Source: Acidobacteriota bacterium (lineage in GTDB: Bacteria; Acidobacteriota; Terriglobia; Terriglobales; Acidobacteriaceae). Taken from it: a DNA stretch of 64,000 nucleotides. The position numbers were made by a program, and so were the translations under genes. The DNA lies in NCBI GenBank assembly GCA_031296105.1, contig JARLGJ010000015.1:21960-85959 (forward strand), read 5' to 3'. The notes beneath the pieces are model-generated. The model was not told the DNA's origin. It did not search any database and was given only the letters and a program-made list of their open reading frames with translations. Numbering within the stretch: the first letter of the stretch is position 1; every line of letters begins with the position of its first letter. This document shows, piece after piece, positions 8,767 to 16,675 of this stretch.

Positions 8767-9816
8767 TTGACTACTGGAATGATCCTGGTCATCCTCACCT
8801 GTGTGGTGGCCCTGGCCTTTGACTTCATCAACGGCTTCCACGACGCCGCCAACAGCATTGCCACCGTGGTTTCCACCCGCGTACTTTCGCCGCGGCTGGC
8901 GGTGGTATGGGCGGCCTGTTTTAACTTCATCGCGGCATTTCTGTTGGGCACGGCCGTGGCCAAGACCATTGGCAAGGGCATGGTGGATCTTTCCATTGTG
9001 ACCCAGTACGTGGTGCTGGCGGGCCTTTTGGGAGCGATCGTCTGGGACCTGCTGACCTGGATTCTGGGACTCCCGACTTCAAGTTCGCACGCCCTGATTG
9101 GCGGCTATGCGGGAGCGGCCGTGGTGCGCGCCGGACTGACGCGCGGCTGGCACAACTGCCTGCACGTCATCATCCCCGGCGGCTGGACCAAGACGGTCAT
9201 CTTCATCTTTGTGGCCCCGGTGATGGGCTTCGTGATGGCGTTCATCTTCATGGTGGCCGCCTACTGGATCTTCCGCCACCGCGCGCCGCGGCAGGTGGAC
9301 CACTGGTTCCGCAAGCTGCAACTGCTGTCGGCGGCCTCGTATTCACTGGGTCACGGCGGCAATGACGCGCAGAAGACCATGGGCATCGTTGCTGGCGCAC
9401 TGTACACCGGGCACATCATCAGCGAATACGACATGACACACGACTGGGGCGTGTATCACTGGCCCATCATCCTGTGCGCGCACGCGGCCATCGCCGCCGG
9501 CACCTACTTCGGCGGATGGAAGATCGTGCACACCATGGGCAGCAAGATTACCAAGCTGAAACCGATCGGCGGCTTCTGCGCCGAAGCGGCGGGCGCCATC
9601 ACCTTGTTTGGCACGGCGCTGGCCGGCATTCCGGTTTCCACCACGCACACCATCACCGGCGCCATCGTCGGCGTTGGCACCACGCATAGGCTGTCGGCTG
9701 TGCGCTGGGGCGTGGCCACGCGCATTGTGTGGGCCTGGGTGCTGACGATTCCCGCCTCGGCTATTGTGGCCGGACTGCTGTTCTACGCCATGCACCTGCT
9801 GAACCCGGCGGCGTAG
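8767..9816 (+). CDS. pit: Inorganic phosphate transporter, Pit family
   Basis: 349-residue inner-membrane permease for metal-phosphate/proton symport. Both duplicated PiT signatures are present: FDFINGFHDAANSIATVVS near the N-terminus and GIPVSTTHTITGAIVGVG near the C-terminus. The central GHGGNDAQKTMGI motif is also intact. About ten hydrophobic helices are visible. The start is TTG 8767, with AGAGG eight bases upstream; the next Met (residue 5) would leave the first helix intact too, so the start is not certain. It forms an operon with the DUF47 gene, which likely modulates it. The transcript ends in a 40-bp perfect palindrome shared with the convergent peptidase gene. Confidence 0.95.
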   Translation: MTTGMILVILTCVVALAFDFINGFHDAANSIATVVSTRVLSPRLAVVWAACFNFIAAFLLGTAVAKTIGKGMVDLSIVTQYVVLAGLLGAIVWDLLTWILGLPTSSSHALIGGYAGAAVVRAGLTRGWHNCLHVIIPGGWTKTVIFIFVAPVMGFVMAFIFMVAAYWIFRHRAPRQVDHWFRKLQLLSAASYSLGHGGNDAQKTMGIVAGALYTGHIISEYDMTHDWGVYHWPIILCAHAAIAAGTYFGGWKIVHTMGSKITKLKPIGGFCAEAAGAITLFGTALAGIPVSTTHTITGAIVGVGTTHRLSAVRWGVATRIVWAWVLTIPASAIVAGLLFYAMHLLNPAA

Positions 9817-9831
9817 AACTAACCCGCTATC

Positions 9832-9871
9832 CAAACAACGAGGGGAGCCCGCGGGCTCCCCTCGTTGTTTG
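9832..9871. terminator. 40-bp perfect palindrome, bidirectional terminator
   Basis: Every base from 9832 to 9871 pairs with its partner around the GC centre at 9851/9852. The outer CAAAC/GTTTG arms supply the short U-run for either direction. It sits between the convergent pit and M13 peptidase genes. Confidence 0.85.
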
Positions 9872-9885
9872 CCGTGACGCGGCGC

Positions 9886-11961
9886 TTACCAGACGCGGCA
9901 GGTTTTTGCCGGACGCATGGGCTGGCCCACCTTGCAGCCGAAGGCCTGACCGAACTCCGGCATGTTGACCAGCACGCCGTTGGCGCGGAAGCGCGAGGGC
10001 GAGTGCGGATCGGTGGTAGCCACCAGGCGCTCCAGCTCGGGACGCCACTCGGAGCACCAGTTCTGCGTGAAGGCGAGGAAGAACTCCTGGCGCGGCGTAA
10101 AGCCCGCGGCGGTCTTCGTATCCAGCGCGGCGTTCTCCCTGGCAATGCGGGAGAGGAAGGCCATCCAGGCAATGCGCATGCCGCCGTTGTCGGCCGTGTT
10201 CTCGCCCAGCGTGAGCTTGCCGTTCAGGTTGGTGTCGCCCACCTTGAAGGCCGCGTACTCTTTCACCGTGCAGTCGGACTTCTCCTCGAAGCGGGCGGCG
10301 TCATCCTTGGTCCACCAATCCTTGAGGTTGCCGTAGCCGTCGAATTGGCGGCCCTGATCGTCAAAGCCGTGCGTGATTTCATGACCAATCACGGCGCCGG
10401 CGTGGCCGTAGTTCAGCGCGTCGGAGGCCGCGGCGTCAAAGAAAGCGGGCTGCAACACGCCGGCCGGGAAGTTGATGTTGTTCATGCTGGGATCGTAGTA
10501 GGCATTGACCGTGGGCGGCGACATGAACCACTCGTCGCGATTCACCGGCTGGCCGATCTTGGCAAGCTGGCGGTGCGATTCGAATTCCACGGCGCGCAGG
10601 CCGTTGCCGAAGGCATCGCCGCGCACAATGTTGAGCGACGAGTAGTCGCGCCATTTTTCCGGATAGCCGATTTTGTTGGCGATGAGGTGCAGCTTCTCGC
10701 GCGCCTTCACCTTGGTTTCCGCGCTCATCCAGTCGAGCGAGTCGATGTCGGCGGCCATGGAGACCTCGATATCGTGAATCACCGCGAGGGCTTTTTCCTT
10801 GCTCTGGCCGCTGAAGTTGTGCTCGACATAGACCCTGCCCAGCGCCTCGGGAAGGTTGCGGTCGGTGATGGTCACGCAGCGCTTCCAGCGCGCGCGCTGC
10901 TCGGGCTGGCCGGCCAGCTTGCGGCCGAAGAAATCGAAGTTCTCCTCGTCCAGCGCCCTGGGCAGCATGGTGCCGGGCATCGCGGTGACCAGTTGCCAGC
11001 GCAGGTACGCCTTGATCGTGGAAAGATCCGTGTCCTGGATCACCTGCGCCATGCCGGGGAAGAAGTCCAGTTCGGCCACGTTGACCTCGGTGAAGCGCGG
11101 CGCGCCCGTGGCCTGGAAGAAGGCCGCCCAGTCAAAGCCCGGCGTGAGCGTCTGCAACTCGGCGGGCGGCTTCATGTGGTAAATGTTGTGCGGCTCGCGC
11201 TGCGCGGTGATATCGAGTGAAACCTTGGCCAGCGCGGTTTCCAGCTTCATGATGGCCGCGGCGTCGGACTTGGCCTGCGCCTCGGGCGTGCCGAGCAGAG
11301 ACAGTATTTTCGCGATGTGCGCGACGTACTGCTGGCGGATCTCGTCGTCCTTTTCACCCGCGCGGAAGTAGTAGTCCTTCTCCGGCAGGCCGAGGCCGGA
11401 CTGGGAGGCAACGGCAATCTCCTTGGTGGCGTCGGTAAAGTCCTGCTGCGAACTGAAGCTGAGGAAGGCGCCCACGTTGATGAGCTGCAAGTGCGCCAGC
11501 AGAGCGGGCAACTCGGCCTTGGACCGGAGCGCGTCGATGCGTTCCACCTCGCGCTTGAGCGCGGCGGCGGACTTCTCATTCACTGCCGTTTCGTCCATGC
11601 AACTGGCGTAGTAGTCGCCGATCTTCTGGTGGATGGCGTCGCGGCTGGAATCGTTGACCGCGGCGGATTCGAGAATCTTGTGCAGCACCTGGGTGTTGAC
11701 CTGCTCGAGGTTGTAGAACTGATCGGACTCGGGCGAGTCGGCGGGAATGGGATGCTGCTTGGACCAGTTGCCGCAGGCGTACTGATAGAAGTCCGCACAG
11801 GGGTCGGCCTGGGTGTCCATGATGGATTTGTCGAGCAAGGGGATGGGCTGGTAGGCGGCGGGCGCCTCGGCAGCCTTGGCGGCGGCGGGCGCGGCCTGGG
11901 CGGTCAACATCAAAGGGCAGGCCAGCACAAGCAGGCCGGCGGTCTTGCGAATCACATTCAT
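9886..11961 (-). CDS. Secreted M13-family zinc metallopeptidase (neprilysin/PepO-like)
   Basis: 691-residue peptidase of the M13 family, which cleaves oligopeptides. A signal peptide is visible (MNVIRKTAGLLVLACPLMLTAQA), followed by an Ala-rich stretch, so it is exported. Catalytic motif HEITH starts at residue 527; the third zinc ligand is in ENTADNGG (Glu587); the substrate-binding NAYYDP segment and the family-specific C-terminal CRVW (CxxW) are present. Length is typical. Start: of two nearby Met codons (11967 and 11961) I choose 11961 because GGAGG lies seven bases upstream of it and only one base from the other. It is convergent with pit and followed by the shared palindrome. Confidence 0.95.
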   Translation of the reverse strand: MNVIRKTAGLLVLACPLMLTAQAAPAAAKAAEAPAAYQPIPLLDKSIMDTQADPCADFYQYACGNWSKQHPIPADSPESDQFYNLEQVNTQVLHKILESAAVNDSSRDAIHQKIGDYYASCMDETAVNEKSAAALKREVERIDALRSKAELPALLAHLQLINVGAFLSFSSQQDFTDATKEIAVASQSGLGLPEKDYYFRAGEKDDEIRQQYVAHIAKILSLLGTPEAQAKSDAAAIMKLETALAKVSLDITAQREPHNIYHMKPPAELQTLTPGFDWAAFFQATGAPRFTEVNVAELDFFPGMAQVIQDTDLSTIKAYLRWQLVTAMPGTMLPRALDEENFDFFGRKLAGQPEQRARWKRCVTITDRNLPEALGRVYVEHNFSGQSKEKALAVIHDIEVSMAADIDSLDWMSAETKVKAREKLHLIANKIGYPEKWRDYSSLNIVRGDAFGNGLRAVEFESHRQLAKIGQPVNRDEWFMSPPTVNAYYDPSMNNINFPAGVLQPAFFDAAASDALNYGHAGAVIGHEITHGFDDQGRQFDGYGNLKDWWTKDDAARFEEKSDCTVKEYAAFKVGDTNLNGKLTLGENTADNGGMRIAWMAFLSRIARENAALDTKTAAGFTPRQEFFLAFTQNWCSEWRPELERLVATTDPHSPSRFRANGVLVNMPEFGQAFGCKVGQPMRPAKTCRVW

Positions 11962-12110
11962 GCGCATTCCTCCACGCCAGAGATGATACCGGAAACACCG
12001 CAGCGGATGTTCTTGCGGGCAGCCGGAACGAACGCGAGAGCTGGCGCGTAGGTAGTGATACGAGAAATAAGAGCAGAGAGTTCCGAAAAGTTTTCCCTGG
12101 CGTAGGGAGC

Positions 12111-12155
12111 CCTCGACTACGAACACGCCGGACTACGCCCGGCGTGTTCTCCGCT
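12111..12155. repeat. Dispersed hairpin element with fixed flanks, copy 1
   Basis: CCTCGACTACGAA, then the inverted repeat GAACACGCCGG/CCGGCGTGTTC, then TTCTCCGCT. The same flanks surround a hairpin of different sequence at 46048-46091. No T-tract, so it is not an ordinary terminator. The rest of the 323 bases between the M13 gene and the next gene has no coding signal. Confidence 0.6.
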
Positions 12156-12284
12156 TGCCTTGGCAACAGGGCACGTTGTTATAGGCAGGATGACACGGCT
12201 TTTTTCCCAGGTTGGCCGCGCTTTGCGGGCCGAACATGGGGCACAAGCAAGTGTTTCCGTGCAAGCCCTTGCAAAACCACTTCT

Positions 12285-13007
12285 TCACTTTTCCGACGAC
12301 AATTTGGCAATGAAGGGCTGCACGGCCACGAGCACGGCCGAGAGTCCGATGGAGAGCACCAGGTCCATTGTTTTGTGGTGGAAGTAGGCGAGGCCGACGA
12401 GCGTGACCAGCAAGAGGGCGGCGATCATCCACGAGGTGTTTTGATAGACGCGGCGGTAGTTGTCCTTCTGGCGCTCGCGCAGGGAGATCATCTCATTGAG
12501 GCGGTGCGATTCGTAATCGGCGTTGGACTTGTTCTTGATGAGCCATTCGCCGCGCAGTTGGGAGACGCGCTTGAGCTCTTCGTTGGAGGCGATGGTAAGG
12601 CCCTGCTGGGTGTAGATGACGAGCGGGATGTCGCCGTGGCCGCGGGAGTCGAGAAACTTGCGGGCACGCTCGAGGATCTCCACGCCATAGGGATCCCAGG
12701 CAGCGAGAATCGGGCCGCGGGCCTTCTGGATGGCCGCCTCGAGATCTTGAATGGCGGCGTCACCGGCGGTGGTCAGCTCGGCCTGGCGCGCCGGGTCGTC
12801 GGGATACTTGGGGTGGTAGAGGTCGATGAGCACGACGTCGGGCGGATGGCCTTCGGCGACCATGCGCTCGAGGCGGAGATCGAACTCGCGCCCGGAGGCG
12901 ACGAGAGTGAGATCGTACTCGTCACCGTGCTGCTGCTGAAAGTTGTCGAGCCAGGTGCGCTTATCGTCCAGAAACAAGATGTGGTATTTATTCAGTCCTC
13001 GTGACAT
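12285..13007 (-). CDS. Receiver-like domain tethered to the membrane by a C-terminal helix pair
   Basis: 240 residues. Residues 7-165 look like a response-regulator receiver: acidic pair Asp14-Asp15 (HILFLDDKRTW), a candidate phospho-acceptor Asp62 (VVLIDLYHP), Thr133 (VIYTQQ) and Lys158/Lys160 (WLIKNKS). Between Asp62 and Thr133 it carries about 40 residues more than a CheY-type domain. Residues 193-209 and 214-233 are two hydrophobic helices joined by a short turn, so the receiver should face the cytoplasm from a membrane hairpin. No output domain is present. It is a single gene divergent from ffh; no histidine kinase is adjacent. The fold assignment is inferred from motif spacing and I do not know a characterised homologue. 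Confidence 0.7.
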   Translation of the reverse strand: MSRGLNKYHILFLDDKRTWLDNFQQQHGDEYDLTLVASGREFDLRLERMVAEGHPPDVVLIDLYHPKYPDDPARQAELTTAGDAAIQDLEAAIQKARGPILAAWDPYGVEILERARKFLDSRGHGDIPLVIYTQQGLTIASNEELKRVSQLRGEWLIKNKSNADYESHRLNEMISLRERQKDNYRRVYQNTSWMIAALLLVTLVGLAYFHHKTMDLVLSIGLSAVLVAVQPFIAKLSSEK

Positions 13008-13221
13008 GAGACCCCTTTGCGGCGCTTGACGGCACGAAATGGGATTGCACTACCAGATTAGTTTCGCCGGGGCAATCTGCCAAGGGGCGGGGAATTTTCC
13101 GGCGGCTGCGCCCGGGCGGTTCTCCCTTGCCGCATGGTATTCTGAAGTGTCGCGGGCGGCATGTCCGTCTCGCGTTCAATTTGCCATTTCAGCCGCCTGG
13201 CGGCTGCCGGAAGCCTTTTCG

Positions 13222-14580
13222 ATGTTCGAGAATCTTACAGACAAACTGCAGCGCGCATTCAAGAACCTCCGCGGACAGGGCACCCTGACGGCGGAGAACA
13301 TGGACGAGGCTCTGAAAGAAATCCGCCTTGCCCTGCTGGAAGCCGACGTCAACTTCAAAGTGGTCCGCGACCTGGTTGACCACATCCGCGAAAAGGCCAC
13401 GGGCACGCAGGTGCTGACGGCATTGTCGCCGGCCGAGATGGTCATCAAGGTGGTCCGCGACGAGCTGGTGGAGACGCTGGGCAAGGACACGGCGAAGTTC
13501 AAGTTTGCCTCGCAGCCGCCGACGGTGGTGCTGATGGCGGGCCTGCAAGGTTCGGGTAAAACGACGACCTCGGGCAAGCTGGCGGGCTGGTTCAAGAAGG
13601 GCGGACACCGCCCGATGCTGGTGTCGGTGGACGTGTACCGCCCCGCGGCGCGCGAGCAGTTGAAGGTTGTGGCCAAGGCCGTTGGCGCGCACCTGTACGA
13701 GGGCGAGAACGTTGAGAGCAACACGGAAAGCGTCGTTCGCCTGGCCAAGGAAGCGCGGCGCGAGGCGGTCATCAACGGCTGCGACGTGCTGATTGTGGAT
13801 ACCGCGGGACGTCTGCACATTGACGAGCAGTTGATGGAAGAGATGCAGTCGCTGCGGTCGCTGCTGAATCCGCAGGAAGTGCTGTTTGTGGCCGACGCGA
13901 TGACCGGCCAGGACGCCGTCAACTCGGCCAAGGAGTTCCACGACAAGCTGACGCTGACGGGCGTGGTGCTGACGAAGATGGACGGCGACGCACGCGGCGG
14001 CGCAGCGCTCTCCATCCGCGCCGTCACCGGACAGCCCATTAAGTTCCTGGGCATTGGCGAAAAGTACGATGCCATTGAGCCGTTCCACCCGGACCGCGTG
14101 GTGGGCCGCATTCTGGGCATGGGTGACATCCTCTCGCTGATTGAAAAGGCGGAGGAGAAGCTCGACAAAAAGAAGTCCGAGGAGTTTGCCAAAAAGGCCC
14201 TCAGCGGCGACGGCTTTTCGCTGGAGGACTTCCGCGAACAGTTGCGGCAGGTGAAGAAGCTGGGCTCTCTGCAATCGATCATGGGCATGCTGCCGAAGAT
14301 CGGTCCGTTTGCGCAGATGCAGCAGGCATCGAGCAAGGTGGACGAGAAACAGTTGACGCGGGTGGAGGCCATCATCAACTCGATGACCGCCTACGAGCGC
14401 GAGCATCACGAGGCCATCAACGGTTCGCGGCGCAAGCGCATTGCGCGCGGCAGCGGCACCAGCGTGCCCGAGGTGAACAACTTGCTGCGGCAGTACGCGC
14501 AGATGCGGAAGATGTTCAAGAGCATGAGCAAGCCGGGCTTTGCGCGGCGTCTGGGTGGGATGAAAATGCCCGGGATGTAG
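13222..14580 (+). CDS. ffh: Signal recognition particle protein Ffh
   Basis: 452-residue SRP54 homologue that binds signal peptides and 4.5S RNA and delivers ribosomes to FtsY. The N domain (MFENLTDKLQRAFKNLRG) is followed by the G domain: GLQGSGKTTTSGKLA (P-loop), DVYRPAAREQL, DTAGRLHID, TKMDGDARGG, GIGEK. A methionine-rich M domain follows (GMLPKIGPFAQMQ, SRRKRIARGSGTSV for RNA binding, MRKMFKSMSKPG). The start ATG 13222 has GGAAG about nine bases upstream and the standard N-terminus; the long in-frame upstream extension is spurious. A TATTCT at 13138-13143 is a possible -10 box. A strong terminator follows. Confidence 0.98.
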   Translation: MFENLTDKLQRAFKNLRGQGTLTAENMDEALKEIRLALLEADVNFKVVRDLVDHIREKATGTQVLTALSPAEMVIKVVRDELVETLGKDTAKFKFASQPPTVVLMAGLQGSGKTTTSGKLAGWFKKGGHRPMLVSVDVYRPAAREQLKVVAKAVGAHLYEGENVESNTESVVRLAKEARREAVINGCDVLIVDTAGRLHIDEQLMEEMQSLRSLLNPQEVLFVADAMTGQDAVNSAKEFHDKLTLTGVVLTKMDGDARGGAALSIRAVTGQPIKFLGIGEKYDAIEPFHPDRVVGRILGMGDILSLIEKAEEKLDKKKSEEFAKKALSGDGFSLEDFREQLRQVKKLGSLQSIMGMLPKIGPFAQMQQASSKVDEKQLTRVEAIINSMTAYEREHHEAINGSRRKRIARGSGTSVPEVNNLLRQYAQMRKMFKSMSKPGFARRLGGMKMPGM

Positions 14581-14595
14581 ATTGCGAGTTGTGCG

Positions 14596-14622
14596 AAAGG
14601 CCCCGGCGCGCCGGGGCCTTTT
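14596..14622 (+). terminator. Rho-independent terminator after ffh
   Basis: The 20-bp perfect palindrome GGCCCCGGCGCGCCGGGGCC, preceded by AAA and followed by TTTT. Confidence 0.88.
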
Positions 14623-14823
14623 CTATTTGGCGGACGCCCAGGTTAGCTCGCGTTGCTCGCGAACCCTTCGACAGGCTCAGGGCAGGCACCGGGGCACCCT
14701 TGTTGTGATGGACGAAGGACGATTGGGGTGGTTGGTGACCTGGGGCGACTTCCTCGATGCCCAGTGTGCGGGGTTCTTCGGCTGCGCCTCAGGATGACAC
14801 ACGTGGAGAGATGGTGGTTGCTT

Positions 14824-14855
14824 CCCACTCAAGCCCAACTGCGGGCTTGAATGGG
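14824..14855. repeat. Intergenic hairpin CCCACTCAAGCCC/GGGCTTGAATGGG
   Basis: A 13-bp stem with one mismatch and loop AACTGC. It lies in the 321-base gene-free stretch 14623-14943, which also holds fragments resembling common dispersed bacterial repeats (CCCTTCGACAGGCTCAGGGC at about 14667, GCGCCTCAGGATGACAC at about 14785) and an AT-richer tail with short GATC/AATC repeats. Nothing coding is seen in the stretch. Confidence 0.55.
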
Positions 14856-14943
14856 GCACCGGCACCGGAAATCTTTGATCGTTAATCATCCTTCTTCAAT
14901 CATCGATCACTCATTTGTCGATCAATCAATCGTACTTCGTCCT

Positions 14944-15684
14944 TTACTCTTCCACTCCCTCGAACAAATCCGTCTCCAGCTTTGGTTCTGTTACCTTGCG
15001 CGTGGCGGACAGGTGGAAGAGTTCGCAGGTGCCGGCCTGCTCCTGCGCGTGTTTGAAGATGGGCAGCAGAGGAAGCTGCGTTTTGTGCAGGGCGAAGGCC
15101 TCGTTCTTGCGATCCACATACTTGTCGATGTTGACGCGCGCCGTAACCGGACTGAGGGAGATTGGCGGGCGTTCCTTCAACGAGAATTCGGCGGTGACCT
15201 GGTAGAGCTTGTCGGGCTGCCACGGCGCGAGGCCGTCCTTTAGCTGCTCCGGCCAGCGATTGGCGCGGCCCGCCCACTGAAAGGCCGCGGCCGTGAAGAG
15301 GCCGGCCATGCCGTGATCGGGATGCGCGGTGACAAAGCCATCCGTGCCGAAGGTGGCCACCACCTGCGGACGGAACTGGCGCAGGTAGCGCACGAGCTGG
15401 CCCACCACCTGGTGAAAATCTTCGCGGTCCAGGAGACCGTCGCGATAGTTCCAGACCTCGCTGCGCGAGGCGCCGAGATAACGGCAGGCGTCGCTGAATT
15501 CCATGCGGCGGCGAGCCTTGAGCAGATTGTCCTCCACGAGGCCGCCGCGGTTGGTGGCCCGCTCGCCGGCGGTAAGAGAGATGACGGCGCAGTCCACGCC
15601 GGCTTCCGAGTACTTTGACAGGATTCCACCGAAGCAACCGGACTCGTCGTCGGGATGCGCCACAACACACAACAATCTCAACAT
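14944..15684 (-). CDS. PIG-L/LmbE-family zinc deacetylase
   Basis: 246-residue cytoplasmic hydrolase of the PIG-L family, which removes acetyl groups from N-acetylglucosamine-type substrates (for example in bacillithiol synthesis, BshB1). Metal-binding motifs: AHPDDESG near residue 9 and HPDHGMAG near residue 133. The conserved ERATNRGG-like loop follows the second strand. The start is ATG 15684, with GAGGAAGAAG directly upstream; it overlaps the last seven bases of rnhB, which suggests translational coupling. Without bshA or bshC nearby, a bacillithiol role cannot be claimed; other LmbE-type deacetylases fit equally well. Confidence 0.85.
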   Translation of the reverse strand: MLRLLCVVAHPDDESGCFGGILSKYSEAGVDCAVISLTAGERATNRGGLVEDNLLKARRRMEFSDACRYLGASRSEVWNYRDGLLDREDFHQVVGQLVRYLRQFRPQVVATFGTDGFVTAHPDHGMAGLFTAAAFQWAGRANRWPEQLKDGLAPWQPDKLYQVTAEFSLKERPPISLSPVTARVNIDKYVDRKNEAFALHKTQLPLLPIFKHAQEQAGTCELFHLSATRKVTEPKLETDLFEGVEE

Positions 15685-16367
15685 TCTTCTTCCTCGCCGC
15701 CGAAGCAGAGCGCCGCTTGCAGGCATTCTCTGACCGGCGCATAACTTTTGCGGTGCATGGGCGTGGGACCAAAGCGGGCCAGCGCCGCCTTGTGCCGCGG
15801 CGTGGGATATCCCTTGTTCGACGCCAGACAGAATTGCGGATAGACCTTGTCCCAGGCGCAGAGAATCGCGTCGCGATGGACCTTGGCTAATATGGATGCG
15901 GCAGCGATGGAAACGGAGCGCGCATCGCCGTGAATGATCTTTCTTTGCCAGCAGGGAATGTCCAGCACAAGGGCGTCCACCAGCACGGCGTCGGGCTGGG
16001 GGCGGAGCTTTTCGACCGCGAGCTTCATGGCCAAGCGGCTGGCCTGCCCAATGTTGAGCTGGTCGATGCGGGCCACATCGACCTCGGCGACGGCCCAGGC
16101 CAGGGCCTTGCCGCGAATCTCGGCGGCCAGGCGGAGGCGCTGTGGCTCGCTGAGCTGCTTGGAGTCGTTGAGGCCGGCGATGGGACGGGCGGGATCGAGG
16201 ATGCAGGCTCCGGCGACGACGCAGCCGAAGAGACAGCCGCGGCCTACTTCATCGGCACCGGCGATGAGACGCGCTCCGGCGGCGCGGGCTTCGGCTTCGA
16301 ACTCTTCGCCACAGACGAAGGTTTGGCGCTGACGCGCTTTGCGTTTTGTTGGAGCGGTGCGGGCCAC
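15678..16367 (-). CDS. rnhB: Ribonuclease HII
   Basis: Removes ribonucleotides from RNA/DNA hybrids. Catalytic motifs: GADEVGRGCLFG (Asp and Glu), LNDSKQLSEPQR, VLVDALVLDIP (Asp), and HGDARSVSIAAASILAKVHRD, with GYPTPRHKAALARFGPTPMHR near the C-terminus. I place the start at GTG 16367 (229 residues), which fits RNase HII lengths. The reading frame stays open 54 codons further upstream, but that part overlaps an intergenic inverted repeat (16470-16521) and has no family similarity that I can see. No clear ribosome site supports either choice. The gene ends GEEEEC and overlaps the PIG-L start by seven bases. Confidence 0.92.
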   Translation of the reverse strand: MARTAPTKRKARQRQTFVCGEEFEAEARAAGARLIAGADEVGRGCLFGCVVAGACILDPARPIAGLNDSKQLSEPQRLRLAAEIRGKALAWAVAEVDVARIDQLNIGQASRLAMKLAVEKLRPQPDAVLVDALVLDIPCWQRKIIHGDARSVSIAAASILAKVHRDAILCAWDKVYPQFCLASNKGYPTPRHKAALARFGPTPMHRKSYAPVRECLQAALCFGGEEEEC

Positions 16368-16469
16368 GATGGTTATTAGCTTCGCACCGTAGAACGCGCG
16401 GACGCAAGGCGGAGGAGCAGACGTAGAGATCCTTCGACTTCGCAGGCGCGTTGCGCGCACCTGCTGCGC

Positions 16470-16521
16470 CAAGGTCACTTCCAACACAAATTCATTTGGA
16501 ATTTTCTGGCAGGTGACCTTG
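16470..16521. repeat. Nested inverted repeat between rnhB and gpmI
   Basis: Outer arms CAAGGTCAC (16470-16478) and GTGACCTTG (16513-16521), inner arms TTCCAA and TTGGAA. The centre is AT-rich. The 308 bases from 16368 to 16675 otherwise contain only dispersed-repeat-like fragments (TCCTTCGACTTCGC, CCTTCGCTGCGCTCAG) and the gpmI terminator. Confidence 0.5.
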
Positions 16522-16628
16522 TGCCACATCCTCTCTACACACGGCGCTGGTATCCTTCGCTGCGCTCAGTAAGACACGTCTTTTTTTTACGACCGTTTGC
16601 TCGAAATGATGAACACAAAACAAATGAT

Positions 16629-16657
16629 AAAAGGCCACGGCATGCACCGTGGCCTTT
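16629..16657 (-). terminator. Rho-independent terminator of gpmI
   Basis: Read on the minus strand: AAAGGCCACGG, loop TGCATG, CCGTGGCCTTTT. Confidence 0.85.
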
Positions 16658-16675
16658 GACAAACGAAGCGCTTCC

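Noticed and set aside
14660..14800. Possible insertion-sequence remnant or CRISPR in repeat-like intergenic sequence
   Set aside because: Only single short fragments resembling common dispersed repeats; no terminal repeats, transposase frame or regular spacing.
16368..16529. 54-codon N-terminal extension of rnhB
   Set aside because: It runs through a nested inverted repeat and repeat-like sequence, and its translation matches no part of RNase HII that I recognise.
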